Assembly: GCF_002109325.1 (NCBI RefSeq)
Contig: NZ_CP015348.1
Location: forward strand, 89,501 to 153,500
DNA length: 64,000 nt
DNA from: Sporosarcina ureae
GTDB lineage: Bacteria; Bacillota; Bacilli; Bacillales_A; Planococcaceae
Direction: 5' to 3'
The position numbers were made by a program, and so were the translations under genes. How positions within the stretch are numbered: position 1 is the stretch's first letter; the number at the start of each line of letters is the position of its first letter. The notes under the pieces are model-generated. The model worked only from the letters and a program-made list of their open reading frames with translations. It had not been told where the DNA came from and did no database searches. This document shows, one piece after another, positions 9,339 to 18,897 of the stretch.

Positions 9339-11012
9339 ATGCCTATACATAATATGAAAACATTTACATTCACAGCCCCAAACTTTTCCGAATGGAAAGA
9401 AGCGGCTGTTCTATCACTCAAAGGGAAGCCTTTTGAATCGTTATACACTAAAACAATCGAGGGCATTGAACTCAATCCGCTTTACACAAAAGAGGACCTC
9501 GATCAATTAGAGGTCTCACGCGTAACCAAGCCTGCATTTGGCTGGACTATCGCACAACCTGTAAGTGCAACAAATGGGGAACAGTTTGTGCAACAGATGA
9601 AGGAATCATTGGCACGCGGCAATGAAGCCATTGCTTACAACGGACTGAAATCTTTAGTCTGGACAGAGCAGGACATCAAACAAGTAGCACAGTTGATCAC
9701 GCAATATCCGATTTTATTCACCGAAGTGCAAAGCGATGATCCAATCTTGCAAGCCTTCACATATATAGAAGAATCGAAGCGTCAAGACGTTACTGGAATA
9801 TGCATGAGTGCAGTCCCGGTACTACCTGAAGGATTCCCAGGAGTTCGTACGAAAGGTGCCGATTTATGGACAGCGCATCACGAAGGTGCAGACGCGGTCA
9901 CTGAACTTGCGTTATCACTATCACTCGCAGCTGAACTAGCGGATGAAGCTTCTTCATTTGAAGAATTTACAAACGACTTCTATGCACGATTTGCTTCGGA
10001 TACACATTTTTTCATGGAAATCGCAAAGTTCCGTGCATTCCGGGTGTTGTGGAAGTTATTTAATGAAGCCTATGGAGTGGAAAATGCCAAACAAGTACCT
10101 TTACTTGGTATTACTTCACTGCGCTCCTACTCGAAGCTCGATCCATATGTAAACTTATTACGTGGCGGCAACTCTGCATTCGCGGCTATTTTAGGCGGCG
10201 CAGATTGGTTGACGGTATTGCCACACGACGTATTGACAGGTACGTCTCCAAGTTCGAATCGTTACGCACGCAATATTCAGTTGATTCTGAAGGAAGAGAC
10301 ACATATCGATCAAGTTCTTGATCCTGCAGGCGGTTCATACTATATCGAGTCGTTGACGACAGAATTAATTCGTAAATCATGGGCGAAGTTCTTAGAGATT
10401 GAAGAGAATGGCGGTTATCAAGCGTTCTTGCAGTCTGGTGAATTAAGCAAGCTTTACGCGCAGCGTCAGAAAGAAATGGCGACAGGTAAGAAGACGTTGA
10501 TCGGTACGAATGTCTATGCAGAATTGACGGATGTAAATTATGCAAACGAATCTACCGTAACAGTTTCCAAACGATTGGCAGTGCCATTTGAAAATATACG
10601 TTCTAAACAGAAAGAAGAATTACCGAAAACGGTCTTACTAAACTTTGGCGCGTTGAAAGATTATAAACCACGCGCAGATTTCGTCAGCGGATTTTTGGCA
10701 GTTGGCGGGATCGAAGCGACGTGGAGCCCTTCTTTCGAGACGAACGAACAAGCGCTCAGTTGGATCGAAGAACAACAGCCGGATTATGCGGTAATTTGTG
10801 CGTCCGCTGCGGACACAGAAGAAGCGGTAACGAACTTCCTCGCTTCGTATAAAGGGAATTGTCCAATTGATACAGCAGGGAAATATCCAGCAGAAACAGC
10901 AGATCAGTGGCTTGCAAATGGACTGAATGGTTTCATTTTTGCAGGACAAGACAAGATCGAAAAATTGAATTCTATTATTATGCAAACAAAAGGAGGCCGT
11001 TCCGTTGAGTAA
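9339..11012 (+). CDS. mutA: Methylmalonyl-CoA mutase small (beta) subunit
   Basis: Small subunit of heterodimeric methylmalonyl-CoA mutase, homologous to the large subunit but catalytically inactive in this family. It shows the mutase TIM-barrel landmarks ([33 protein letters not shown]) and a degenerate B12-binding domain at the C-terminus without the DxHxxG motif. Its 557 aa are shorter than the large subunit, as expected. The ATG follows GGGGAAGGAG. It overlaps mutB by 8 bases. With bkd upstream and mce and pccB downstream, it belongs to propionyl-CoA catabolism. Confidence 0.92.
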   Translation: MPIHNMKTFTFTAPNFSEWKEAAVLSLKGKPFESLYTKTIEGIELNPLYTKEDLDQLEVSRVTKPAFGWTIAQPVSATNGEQFVQQMKESLARGNEAIAYNGLKSLVWTEQDIKQVAQLITQYPILFTEVQSDDPILQAFTYIEESKRQDVTGICMSAVPVLPEGFPGVRTKGADLWTAHHEGADAVTELALSLSLAAELADEASSFEEFTNDFYARFASDTHFFMEIAKFRAFRVLWKLFNEAYGVENAKQVPLLGITSLRSYSKLDPYVNLLRGGNSAFAAILGGADWLTVLPHDVLTGTSPSSNRYARNIQLILKEETHIDQVLDPAGGSYYIESLTTELIRKSWAKFLEIEENGGYQAFLQSGELSKLYAQRQKEMATGKKTLIGTNVYAELTDVNYANESTVTVSKRLAVPFENIRSKQKEELPKTVLLNFGALKDYKPRADFVSGFLAVGGIEATWSPSFETNEQALSWIEEQQPDYAVICASAADTEEAVTNFLASYKGNCPIDTAGKYPAETADQWLANGLNGFIFAGQDKIEKLNSIIMQTKGGRSVE

Positions 11013-13161
11013 ACCTGATTTCCGTAAAGTTAATATAGAGCAATCACTCAATGAACTCTCACAGCAAACTTCGTCAAAAGAGAATTTTTTAACGAATGAA
11101 GGAATCAATGTAGCGCCTGTCTATACAGCAAAGGACATTGAAAACACTGAGCATTTGAAAGACTTCCCAGGTATTGCACCGAACACACGCGGACCGTATC
11201 CGACGATGTACGTGGCACGTCCTTGGACGGTTCGTCAGTATGCTGGTTTCTCTACAGCGGAAGAAAGTAACGCGTTTTACCGTCGGAACTTGGCGATGGG
11301 GCAAAAGGGACTTTCTGTTGCGTTTGACCTTGCGACTCACCGGGGGTATGACTCCGATCATCCTCGTGTAACGGGTGACGTAGGTAAAGCGGGAGTTGCC
11401 ATTGATTCTATTGAAGATATGAAGATTTTATTCGCAGGTATTCCACTTGATCAAATGTCGGTATCAATGACGATGAACGGTGCGGTTTTGCCGATCATGG
11501 CGTTCTATATTGTGGCAGCTGAAGAGTCGGGAGTGGCGCCTGAAAAGCTTTCGGGTACTATCCAAAATGATATTCTAAAAGAGTATATGGTACGTAATAC
11601 GTACATCTTCCCACCGGCTATGTCGATGCGGATCATTGCGGATATTTTCTCGTATACATCTGAAAACATGCCGAAATTTAACTCGATTTCGATCTCGGGT
11701 TACCATATGCAAGAAGCGGGAGCGACAGCGGATATCGAGCTGGCGTATACACTTGCAGACGGCTTGGAATATGTTCGTACTGGCTTAAAGGCGGGAATAG
11801 ATATCGATTCATTCGCACCACGTTTGTCATTCTTCTGGGCAATCGGTATGAACTATTATATGGAAATAGCAAAAATGAGAGCGGCACGGAAAATTTGGGC
11901 GCAGATGATGCAGTCATTTGAACCAAAAAATCCGAAGACACTTGCATTACGTACGCATTCTCAAACGTCGGGCTGGAGTTTGACGGAGCAAGATCCATTC
12001 AACAACGTAACACGTACATTGGTCGAAGCTAACGCATCATCTATGGGTCACACGCAGTCATTGCACACGAACGCATTGGATGAAGCAATCGCATTGCCGA
12101 CAGATTTCTCGGCTCGTATTGCACGGAACACACAGTTGTTCTTACAAGAAGAGACGATGATGACGAAAGTAATCGATCCTTGGGGCGGTTCGTACTATGT
12201 GGAGAAGTTAACGGAAGAGTTAATGGAGAAAGCATGGGAATTAATTGGAGAAATCGAGTCGCTCGGTGGCATGGCAGAAGCGATTGAAACTGGCTTGCCG
12301 AAAATGAAAATTGAAGAAGCTGCGGCAAAGCGCCAAGCGAAAATTGATTCCAAAGCGGAAACGATTGTCGGTGTGAATAAATATCGTCTCGATACGGAAG
12401 ATGCGATTGATATTCTTGATATCGATAATACGATGGTACGCCAGAAGCAAATTGACCGCATTAACGATATGAAAGACAAGCGGGATGAAAAAGTAGTTCA
12501 AGCAACGCTTACAGCCATCACGGAAGCGGCTAAGAGCGGCGAAGGGAACTTACTTGCATTGGCAGTAGACGCAGCAAGAGCGCGTGCAACAATCGGTGAA
12601 ATCTCGGATGCAATTGAATCCGTATCCGGTAGACATAAGGCGGTGATCCGTTCAGTGAGTGGTGTGTATAGCGCGAACTTCTCGAATGAAGAGGAAATCC
12701 AAGAAGTAAAAGATATGACCGATGAGTTCCTTGAAAATGAAGGGCGTCGTCCACGTATTTTAGTAGCGAAAATGGGTCAAGACGGACATGACCGCGGAGC
12801 GAAAGTAATTGCGTCTTCGTTTGCTGACTTAGGATTTGATGTCGATATCGGACCTTTATTCCAAACACCTGAAGAAACAGCTCTTCAGGCAGCGGAAAAC
12901 GATGTGCACGTGATCGGTGTAAGTTCACTTGCGGCAGGTCATAAAACATTGGTTCCGACATTGCGTGAAGAACTGAAGAAAATCAATCGTGAAGACATTT
13001 TAGTCGTTGTAGGTGGCGTTATTCCGGCACAGGATTATGATTTCTTGCGCAAGAATGGTGCAGCGGCAATCTTTGGCCCAGGTACGGTTATTCCAGTGGC
13101 GGCTCAAAAGGTCATTGAGGAGATTTACCGACAGCTCGGCTACGAGGAAGTGACGGATTGA
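11005..13161 (+). CDS. mutB: Methylmalonyl-CoA mutase large (alpha) subunit
   Basis: Catalytic subunit that interconverts (R)-methylmalonyl-CoA and succinyl-CoA with adenosylcobalamin. The substrate barrel includes [36 protein letters not shown] and [16 protein letters not shown]. The cobalamin-binding domain near the C-terminus has Asp593-Gly-His595-Asp-Arg-Gly598, His595 being the lower axial ligand. At 718 aa it is full length. It starts at TTG 11005 after AGGAGG and is coupled to mutA by an 8-base overlap and to meaB by a 4-base overlap. Confidence 0.95.
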   Translation: MSKPDFRKVNIEQSLNELSQQTSSKENFLTNEGINVAPVYTAKDIENTEHLKDFPGIAPNTRGPYPTMYVARPWTVRQYAGFSTAEESNAFYRRNLAMGQKGLSVAFDLATHRGYDSDHPRVTGDVGKAGVAIDSIEDMKILFAGIPLDQMSVSMTMNGAVLPIMAFYIVAAEESGVAPEKLSGTIQNDILKEYMVRNTYIFPPAMSMRIIADIFSYTSENMPKFNSISISGYHMQEAGATADIELAYTLADGLEYVRTGLKAGIDIDSFAPRLSFFWAIGMNYYMEIAKMRAARKIWAQMMQSFEPKNPKTLALRTHSQTSGWSLTEQDPFNNVTRTLVEANASSMGHTQSLHTNALDEAIALPTDFSARIARNTQLFLQEETMMTKVIDPWGGSYYVEKLTEELMEKAWELIGEIESLGGMAEAIETGLPKMKIEEAAAKRQAKIDSKAETIVGVNKYRLDTEDAIDILDIDNTMVRQKQIDRINDMKDKRDEKVVQATLTAITEAAKSGEGNLLALAVDAARARATIGEISDAIESVSGRHKAVIRSVSGVYSANFSNEEEIQEVKDMTDEFLENEGRRPRILVAKMGQDGHDRGAKVIASSFADLGFDVDIGPLFQTPEETALQAAENDVHVIGVSSLAAGHKTLVPTLREELKKINREDILVVVGGVIPAQDYDFLRKNGAAAIFGPGTVIPVAAQKVIEEIYRQLGYEEVTD

Positions 13162-14243
13162 CAGAAAAACAAAACGGACGAGATGAATCAGCAATGCATG
13201 TGATGCGCGGAATTAAATCCACTCACGATGGATTTGTTGCCTCTTCCCGTAAACGCTTTGTTAAGAAAGATCCATCTCATAAAAATTTGGATGTATTGAA
13301 GCAGGAAATAGAAAATGGTTCCCGTCTTTATTTGGCACGCGGTATTACGTTGCTCGAAAGTACGAAACCGAGTGATAAAGAGGTTGGTCAGGAAGTGTTG
13401 ACTAGCCTTCTGCCGAAAACGGGCAACTGTATTCGAATTGGGATTACGGGTGTACCGGGTGCAGGGAAAAGTACATTTATCGAGGCATTCGGTTTGATGC
13501 TGGCGGATATGGGACATAAAGTGGCGGTACTCGCGATTGATCCGAGTTCTACGTTGACTGGCGGAAGTATCTTAGGTGACAAGACTCGTATGGAGGAGTT
13601 GGCGCGGCATAAAAACGCGTTTATCCGTCCTTCTCCGTCAGCTGGGACGCTTGGCGGCGTGCATAAGAAGTCACGCGAAACGATGTTGCTTTGCGAAGCG
13701 GCGGGGTATGACGTGATTTTGATTGAAACGGTCGGAGTCGGGCAAGGCGAAACGATTGTCCGAGGCATGGTCGATTATTTCATGTTGCTCGTGCTGACTG
13801 GTGCGGGTGATGAACTGCAAGGAATGAAAAAAGGAATCATGGAGCTGACAGACGGTGTCGTCGTGCATAAGAATGACGGCGCGAATAAACCGCTCGTCAA
13901 AAAGACAGTACGCGAATATACACGGATCATGCACATGCTCCAACCGGCTTCTCCTGAATGGACATCGAAAGTGCAACCGGTGTCTTCTATAGAAAAAACA
14001 GGCTTGGAAGCGGTATGGGAAACCATTTTGGAGTTCGAACAAGAAATGAAAGATAAGAATCATTGGGATACAAGACGTCAACACCAGACACGTGATTGGT
14101 TCCATGCGATGATTCGTGATCACTTGATTGACTCATTCTTTTCAGAGCAAGGCCGTAAATCGCAGGTGAAGGTACTCGAAGAAGAATTGCTAGATGGACA
14201 TCTAACAGTGACAGGGGCAATTGATCGATTGTTTTCTTCTTGA
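13158..14243 (+). CDS. meaB: Methylmalonyl-CoA mutase GTPase chaperone MeaB
   Basis: G3E-family GTPase that gates cofactor loading of methylmalonyl-CoA mutase and protects it from inactivation. The P-loop is GVPGAGKST (residues 98-106), the switch region ETVGVGQ is present, and the length of 361 aa is slightly long because of a 45-residue N-terminal extension. The base-specificity motif normally reads NKxD, but here it is His237-Lys-Asn-Asp240, so the conserved Asn is replaced by His. The TTG start overlaps the mutB stop by 4 bases and has GAGGAAG upstream; an ATG at 13194 is an alternative. It is the last gene of the mutA-mutB-meaB unit. Confidence 0.9.
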   Translation: MTEKQNGRDESAMHVMRGIKSTHDGFVASSRKRFVKKDPSHKNLDVLKQEIENGSRLYLARGITLLESTKPSDKEVGQEVLTSLLPKTGNCIRIGITGVPGAGKSTFIEAFGLMLADMGHKVAVLAIDPSSTLTGGSILGDKTRMEELARHKNAFIRPSPSAGTLGGVHKKSRETMLLCEAAGYDVILIETVGVGQGETIVRGMVDYFMLLVLTGAGDELQGMKKGIMELTDGVVVHKNDGANKPLVKKTVREYTRIMHMLQPASPEWTSKVQPVSSIEKTGLEAVWETILEFEQEMKDKNHWDTRRQHQTRDWFHAMIRDHLIDSFFSEQGRKSQVKVLEEELLDGHLTVTGAIDRLFSS

Positions 14244-14257
14244 TTCTTGCGTAAATA

Positions 14258-14266
14258 TGCTATGAT
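14258..14266 (+). promoter_or_regulatory. Extended -10 promoter before brxB
   Basis: TGCTATGAT is an extended -10 element about 95 bases before brxB. The -35 is weak (TTGATT at 14240-14245 with a 15-base spacer). It would let brxB be transcribed independently of the mut operon. Confidence 0.45.
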
Positions 14267-14359
14267 TAAAGAGGATAGCTAATTATGATTAGGGAAGCTC
14301 CGTAGCGGAACTGAACGCGCTATCACAAATATATATACCAAGAGAGGAGATATTGTAAA

Positions 14360-14800
14360 ATGACTATGAACTTTGATTTTTACATGAACGATATGACTAG
14401 CCAAGCGAGATCCGAAATGGAGGCTAGCGGCTACAAGCAATTGCAAACACCTGAGGACGTGGAGGAAGCATTCAAGCAACCAGGTACGACGTTAGTAATG
14501 GTGAACTCGGTATGTGGATGTGCCGGCGGAATCGCTCGCCCAGCAGCTGCACACGCAGTACACTACGACAAGCGCCCTGACCACTTGGTGACGGTATTTG
14601 CTGGACAAGACAAAGAAGCAACTGCACAAGCACGCATGCACTTCGGCGAAGACCACATCCCATCCTCTCCATCATTTGCTCTTCTAAAAGACGGCAAATT
14701 GATCGGTGAAGTAGGACGTTTCGAAATCGAAGGACATGATCCGATGTCTGTAGTTGTGAATCTTCAAGAACAGTTTGAAGAGCACTGCGAAGAACTGTAA
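14360..14800 (+). CDS. brxB: Bacilliredoxin BrxB (YphP/YqiW family)
   Basis: A thioredoxin-like 146-aa protein with the unusual CGC active site (Cys52-Gly-Cys54, in NSVCGCAGG) that defines bacilliredoxins. These remove bacillithiol from S-bacillithiolated proteins after oxidative stress. The ATG at 14360 follows AGAGGAGA. The B. subtilis orthologue yqiW also lies just past the bkd region. It has its own promoter candidate and is followed by a structured intergenic element rather than another gene on this strand. Confidence 0.92.
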   Translation: MTMNFDFYMNDMTSQARSEMEASGYKQLQTPEDVEEAFKQPGTTLVMVNSVCGCAGGIARPAAAHAVHYDKRPDHLVTVFAGQDKEATAQARMHFGEDHIPSSPSFALLKDGKLIGEVGRFEIEGHDPMSVVVNLQEQFEEHCEEL

Positions 14801-14810
14801 CATCTAGCTA

Positions 14811-14917
14811 CATGCGCCAGTCTCTCGGATCGCTTCGGTCCTGATTCAAAAGGCAAGTTCGGCCTTTTGCTTCAGGCTCTCCAGCGTCTGTCGAGACTAA
14901 ACGGCGCATTCCGCTTT
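14811..14917. repeat. Structured intergenic element
   Basis: Between the convergent brxB and prli42 genes. The core is a hairpin at 14840-14876: CCTGA and CAAAAGGC pair with GCCTTTTG and TCAGG around a 7-base loop, with a small internal bulge. It is flanked by a second hairpin GGATCGCTTCGGTCC and by distal GTCTC/GAGAC and GCGCC/GGCGC pairs. No T-run follows, so it looks like a dispersed palindromic repeat rather than a simple terminator. Confidence 0.45.
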
Positions 14918-14923
14918 AGAATC

Positions 14924-14958
14924 AAAAAAACAGTTCGCATACAGTAGTATGCGAACTG
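14924..14958 (-). terminator. Terminator of the prli42 gene
   Basis: A perfect 12-bp stem (CAGTTCGCATAC) with a 4-base loop. Read on the minus strand it is followed by seven T, so it terminates the miniprotein gene just upstream on that strand. Confidence 0.88.
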
Positions 14959-14968
14959 CCCTTAATTA

Positions 14969-15064
14969 TTAGAAGAACATGCTGAGACCCATGAACATGG
15001 TAGATGCAATCATGGCGACAATCATCAAGTACACAATTGTTTTTTGAATTTTTTTATTACTCAT
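14969..15064 (-). CDS. prli42: Prli42-type stressosome-associated miniprotein
   Basis: A 31-codon gene. The product begins MSNKKIQKTIVYLMIVAMI and ends in GLSMFF: a short basic N-terminus and one transmembrane helix. Size, charge pattern and position match Prli42, the Listeria membrane miniprotein that links the stressosome to the membrane, which has homologues of this length across Bacillales. It has AAGGAG nine bases before the ATG, a candidate promoter at 15104-15131 and its own terminator, so it is an independent transcription unit. Function in this organism is inferred from family resemblance. Confidence 0.82.
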   Translation of the reverse strand: MSNKKIQKTIVYLMIVAMIASTMFMGLSMFF

Positions 15065-15103
15065 GCAGCAAAACTCCTTACGCGTTGGAATAGGTTTGTC
15101 TCT

Positions 15104-15131
15104 ATTTTAACAGAAATAAGGATTTTCACAA
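15104..15131 (-). promoter_or_regulatory. Candidate SigA promoter of prli42
   Basis: On the minus strand TTGTGA (15131-15126) and TAAAAT (15109-15104) are 16 bases apart, ending about 40 bases before the prli42 start codon. Confidence 0.4.
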
Positions 15132-15187
15132 CTAGAATGGCTGTTCTATGTACACATACTAGATACGTAGTAAAAGGGGAATGTCTT

Positions 15188-15595
15188 ATGAACAAGGTAG
15201 ATCATATTGGGATTGCTGTGAAAAGTATTGAGGAAACATTACCATATTACATAGATACACTCGGATTGACAGTTTTAGCGATCGAAGAAGTGGCTAGCCA
15301 AGGTGTTAAAGTGGCGTTCATTGATTCGAATAATGTCAAGATTGAGTTGCTTGAACCGATGACAGAGACAAGCCCGATTGCGAAGTTTATAGAAAAACGC
15401 GGTGAAGGGGTTCACCATATCGCATTCGGAGTGACAGATATTCGTTCAAGAATGAAGGAATTGGAAGAAAAAGGCGTTCAACTACTTTCAACTGAACCCA
15501 AACCAGGTGCTGGCGGAGCAGAAGTTGCATTCTTGCATCCGAAATCATCTTATGGCGTTCTGTATGAATTATGTGAAAAGACTAAGGGGGAATAA
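15188..15595 (+). CDS. mce: Methylmalonyl-CoA epimerase
   Basis: VOC-fold epimerase that converts (S)- to (R)-methylmalonyl-CoA, the step between propionyl-CoA carboxylase and the mutase. Two beta-alpha-beta-beta-beta modules carry the metal ligands seen in DHIGIAV, GVHHIAFG and LYELCE. At 135 aa the length is usual. The frame is open further upstream, but the ATG at 15188 has AAAAGGGG seven bases before it and starts exactly at the family N-terminus (MNKVDHIGIAV), so I use it. It is followed within 4 bases by pccB. B. subtilis yqjC is the positional equivalent. Confidence 0.92.
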   Translation: MNKVDHIGIAVKSIEETLPYYIDTLGLTVLAIEEVASQGVKVAFIDSNNVKIELLEPMTETSPIAKFIEKRGEGVHHIAFGVTDIRSRMKELEEKGVQLLSTEPKPGAGGAEVAFLHPKSSYGVLYELCEKTKGE

Positions 15596-15598
15596 TAG

Positions 15599-17146
15599 AT
15601 GAATATTTACGATAAAATTAATGAACTGTACGACAAGAAACGTGAAATTGAGCTAGGCGGCGGTGATGATCGAATTCTGAAGCAGCACGAAAAGGGGAAA
15701 CTGACGGCTCGTGAACGGATTGAATTACTACTTGACGAAGGTACATTTGTCGAATTGAATCCATTTGTTGTGCACCGCACACGCGATTTCGGTATGGACA
15801 AACTAGAAGGCCCTGGCGACGGTGTCGTAACGGGTTACGGTAAAGTTCACGGTCGTCCTATTTATTTATTCTCCCAAGACTTCACGGTATTCGGTGGCGC
15901 ACTTGGAGAAATGCACGCAATGAAAATTGCCAATGTTATGGATTTGGCAGCGAAAAACGGTGCTCCATTCATTGGATTGAACGACTCAGGTGGCGCACGT
16001 ATTCAAGAAGGTGTTCTATCTCTTGACGGCTACGGTGAAATATTCTATCGTAATGCGATTTATTCTGGAGTTATTCCACAAATTTCTGTAATTCTTGGGC
16101 CATGTGCGGGTGGCGCGGTGTATTCACCGGCGATCACGGACTTCGTAATTATGACGGATAAAACAAGCCAAATGTTTATTACGGGACCAAAAGTTATCGA
16201 AACAGTAACAGGTGAGAAAATCACTTCTGAAGACCTAGGTGGAGCAAAAGTCCACAACACGATCAGTGGTAACGCGCATCTTCGTGGAGCAAGTGAAGAA
16301 GAAGTACTGGAAAAAACACGTGAATTATTAACATATCTACCACAGAACAATACAGAAAAGACGCCGATTCAGCCATTCGAAGAGCAGGATGATTATCGTG
16401 AAGATTTGGCGGATGTCGTACCTTATGAAACGATCCGTCCATATGACGTGCGTAGAGTATTGGAGCAAGTAGTGGATGAAGGGTCATTCTTTGAAATTCA
16501 GCCTGAATTCGCAAAGAACGCAGTAGTCGGCTATGCACGTATGAAAGGTGAAACAGTAGGATTTGTTTGTAACCAGCCAAAAGTAATGGCAGGCGGACTA
16601 GACATTAACTCTTCTGATAAAATCGCACGTTTCATCCGTACATGTGACTCATTCAATATTCCATTGATCACTTTTGAAGACGTGACAGGCTTCTTCCCGG
16701 GTATAAAACAAGAGCACGGGGGAATCATTCGTCACGGGGCGAAGATTCTATATGCATATTCAGAAGCGACAGTACCAAAAATCACATTAATCTTGCGTAA
16801 AGCTTTTGGTGGCGCATATGTTGCGCTGAATTCTAAATCAATCGGTGCGGACTTAGTCTTCGCTTGGCCGAACGCAGAAGTAGCTGTAATGGGTGCTGAA
16901 GGTGCAGCGAACATCATTTTCGCACGTGATATCGCAAAAAGTGAAGATCCGGAAGCAACGCGTGCTGCGAAAATCGAAGAATACCGTGAAAAATTTGCAA
17001 ATCCATATGTTGCGGCTTCACACGGCATGATCGACGATGTAATTGATCCACGCGAAACTCGTATCAAATTGCTTCAAGGACTTGAAATGATGCGCAATAA
17101 GCACGAAGATCGTCCGAAGAAAAAGCACGGCAACATTCCACTATAA
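15599..17146 (+). CDS. pccB: Propionyl-CoA carboxylase beta subunit (acyl-CoA carboxyltransferase)
   Basis: Carboxyltransferase subunit of a biotin-dependent acyl-CoA carboxylase, 515 aa, with the two crotonase-like halves typical of PccB/MmdA. The N-terminal half carries the acyl-CoA site (LNDSGGARIQEGV, PCAGGAVYSPA) and the C-terminal half the carboxybiotin side (EDVTGFFPGIKQEHGGIIRHGAK, broken here only by naming: EDVTGF...GIIRHGAK). Start ATG follows AAGGGGG by 8 bases. No biotin carboxylase or biotin carrier gene lies in the window, so those subunits must be encoded elsewhere. Adjacent mce supports propionyl-CoA as substrate. B. subtilis yqjD is the positional counterpart. Confidence 0.9.
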   Translation: MNIYDKINELYDKKREIELGGGDDRILKQHEKGKLTARERIELLLDEGTFVELNPFVVHRTRDFGMDKLEGPGDGVVTGYGKVHGRPIYLFSQDFTVFGGALGEMHAMKIANVMDLAAKNGAPFIGLNDSGGARIQEGVLSLDGYGEIFYRNAIYSGVIPQISVILGPCAGGAVYSPAITDFVIMTDKTSQMFITGPKVIETVTGEKITSEDLGGAKVHNTISGNAHLRGASEEEVLEKTRELLTYLPQNNTEKTPIQPFEEQDDYREDLADVVPYETIRPYDVRRVLEQVVDEGSFFEIQPEFAKNAVVGYARMKGETVGFVCNQPKVMAGGLDINSSDKIARFIRTCDSFNIPLITFEDVTGFFPGIKQEHGGIIRHGAKILYAYSEATVPKITLILRKAFGGAYVALNSKSIGADLVFAWPNAEVAVMGAEGAANIIFARDIAKSEDPEATRAAKIEEYREKFANPYVAASHGMIDDVIDPRETRIKLLQGLEMMRNKHEDRPKKKHGNIPL

Positions 17147-17164
17147 ATAAAGGAGTCTTACATC

Positions 17165-18289
17165 TTGAATACACAACGATTACTTCAAGAATTTTTGGAG
17201 TTAGTAAAAATTGATTCTGAAACTAAAAACGAACGAAATATTGCAGACATTCTGACGAAGAAATTGCAGGAATTAGGCTTTGACGTGACCGAAGATGATA
17301 CAGCGGAAAAGACAGGACACGGTGCAGGTAATTTAATTGCCAACTTGCCGGGTACAGTGACTGACGCGGATCCGATTTTCTTCACATGTCATATGGATAC
17401 AGTCGTTCCAGGACAATCTATTCAGCCAATCGTCAAAGAAGATGGCTATGTCTACAGTGACGGCACAACGATTTTGGGTGCTGACGATAAAGCTGGGATT
17501 GCCGCTCTTCTAGAAATGGCGAAAGTCATCCAAGAGTCAGACAAGCCTCATGGCCCAATCCAGTTCATTATCACTGCTGGTGAAGAGAGCGGATTAGTCG
17601 GAGCGAAAGCGATGAATCCTGACTATTTGAAGGCGAAATACGGCTTTGCGGTCGATAGCGACGGAGAAGTAGGCGGCATTGTTACGGCTGCTCCTTATCA
17701 GTCGAAATTATGGACGACGATTTACGGTAAGACAGCTCACGCTGGTGTGGCGCCTGAAAAAGGGATTTCTGCTATTTCACTTGCAGCTAAATCCATTGCG
17801 GGCATGAAACTAGGTAGAATCGATGAAGAGACGACAGCGAATATCGGTCGTTTTGAAGGCGGGAAAGCTACGAATATCGTTTGTGAAGAAGCTTTCATCC
17901 TGTCTGAAGTTCGCTCGATCAATCCTGATAAAATGAAGCAACAAATCGACTTAATGGTCGAGAAGTTTGCTTCAACTTCTGAATCGTTAGGTGGTAAAGC
18001 GGAAACTGAAACACAACTCATGTATCCTGGTTTCTCGATAGGGGATGACGAAGAAGTCGTGCAAGTAGCGATGAAATCCATCCGCAATATCGGTCGTGAA
18101 CCTAAAATTATGACAAGTGGCGGCGGAAGTGATGGCAATGTGTTCAACGGTATGGGTGTTCCAACTGTCACATTGTCTGTCGGTTATGAAGAGATTCATA
18201 CGAAAAATGAACGCATGCCGGTGAAAGAGTTGGAGAAGCTGACTGAATTATTGCTTGAAATTGTCGGTAATGCAATTCACACGGCGTAA
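17165..18289 (+). CDS. yqjE: M20-family metallopeptidase (PepT-like, YqjE)
   Basis: A di-zinc M20/M25/M40 peptidase of 374 aa, annotated in relatives as a tripeptidase-like aminopeptidase. Metal-site motifs are FTCHMDTVVPG, LGADDKAG and TAGEESGLVGA; a lid domain (about residues 180-290) is inserted in the usual place. It starts at TTG 17165 after AAAGGAG. It follows pccB by 18 bases and is likely in the same transcript, as in the B. subtilis yqjCDE order. The true substrate cannot be read from the sequence. Confidence 0.85.
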   Translation: MNTQRLLQEFLELVKIDSETKNERNIADILTKKLQELGFDVTEDDTAEKTGHGAGNLIANLPGTVTDADPIFFTCHMDTVVPGQSIQPIVKEDGYVYSDGTTILGADDKAGIAALLEMAKVIQESDKPHGPIQFIITAGEESGLVGAKAMNPDYLKAKYGFAVDSDGEVGGIVTAAPYQSKLWTTIYGKTAHAGVAPEKGISAISLAAKSIAGMKLGRIDEETTANIGRFEGGKATNIVCEEAFILSEVRSINPDKMKQQIDLMVEKFASTSESLGGKAETETQLMYPGFSIGDDEEVVQVAMKSIRNIGREPKIMTSGGGSDGNVFNGMGVPTVTLSVGYEEIHTKNERMPVKELEKLTELLLEIVGNAIHTA

Positions 18290-18325
18290 TAATCTCAACC
18301 AAGAGCCTTGAAAGAAGGTGCAACT

Positions 18326-18790
18326 ATGCAAACTGTGATAGTACGGACAGGCAATGAAGAATATGCACTGCCGGTAGAATCGGTGATTTCCATCGAGAAA
18401 CTGGAATACGTCACACCGATTCCTCATCTTCCCCCGTATTTACTTGGACTGATGAAATCGCGTGGTGAACTGGTGCCTATTCTCGATTTAAGTCAAATCC
18501 TATATCATCAAGCGACACCACGGGATATCGAATCCCATGTAGTTGTCGTGAAAACGGATCAGCTTGAAGTTGGTTTATTAGTGCTAGACGCAAGAGAGAT
18601 CTTGGAATTGCCAGAGGACCGGTTAACTTCTACCGCGTTAAAAGCCTATTCAAAAACACCTTACTTCGTGACTGTAGCGAATTTGGAAGATCGCGTCGTA
18701 ACTGTCATTGATCCGAATATTATGGCGGACACACTTCATGGGATGGATGAAATCTCTAGCTATATGAAGGAACAGCATCAATCAAATTAG
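18326..18790 (+). CDS. CheW-like chemotaxis coupling protein
   Basis: A 154-aa single CheW domain protein (YALPVESVISIEKLEYVTPIP, GLMKSRGELVPILDLS, HVVVVKTDQLEVGLLVLDA). CheW domains couple chemoreceptors to the CheA kinase at the membrane. The ATG at 18326 is preferred to an in-frame TTG at 18308 because AGAAGGTG lies between them at good spacing. No other chemotaxis gene is in the window, so it may be an accessory CheW acting with the main system or a scaffold in another pathway. Confidence 0.8.
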   Translation: MQTVIVRTGNEEYALPVESVISIEKLEYVTPIPHLPPYLLGLMKSRGELVPILDLSQILYHQATPRDIESHVVVVKTDQLEVGLLVLDAREILELPEDRLTSTALKAYSKTPYFVTVANLEDRVVTVIDPNIMADTLHGMDEISSYMKEQHQSN

Positions 18791-18825
18791 TAGGCAAAAA
18801 GAACATACATTTGTTAAAATGGAGG

Positions 18826-18857
18826 AGTGGCAGACTGAAGTCGGTTTGCCGCTTTTT
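18826..18857 (+). terminator. Terminator between cheW-like gene and dinB
   Basis: A 12-bp stem (left arm AGTGGCAGACTG, G-U pairs allowed), a 4-base loop and TTTTT. It lies inside the open frame upstream of dinB, which supports the later ATG of that gene. Confidence 0.8.
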
Positions 18858-18897
18858 CCTATTACATAAATATTTCCCAGGAAAGAAAGGTGTTTAC

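Noticed and set aside
18790..18897. LexA (SOS) box before dinB
   Set aside because: GAACATACATTTGTT is present, but the half-site spacing does not match GAAC-N4-GTTC.
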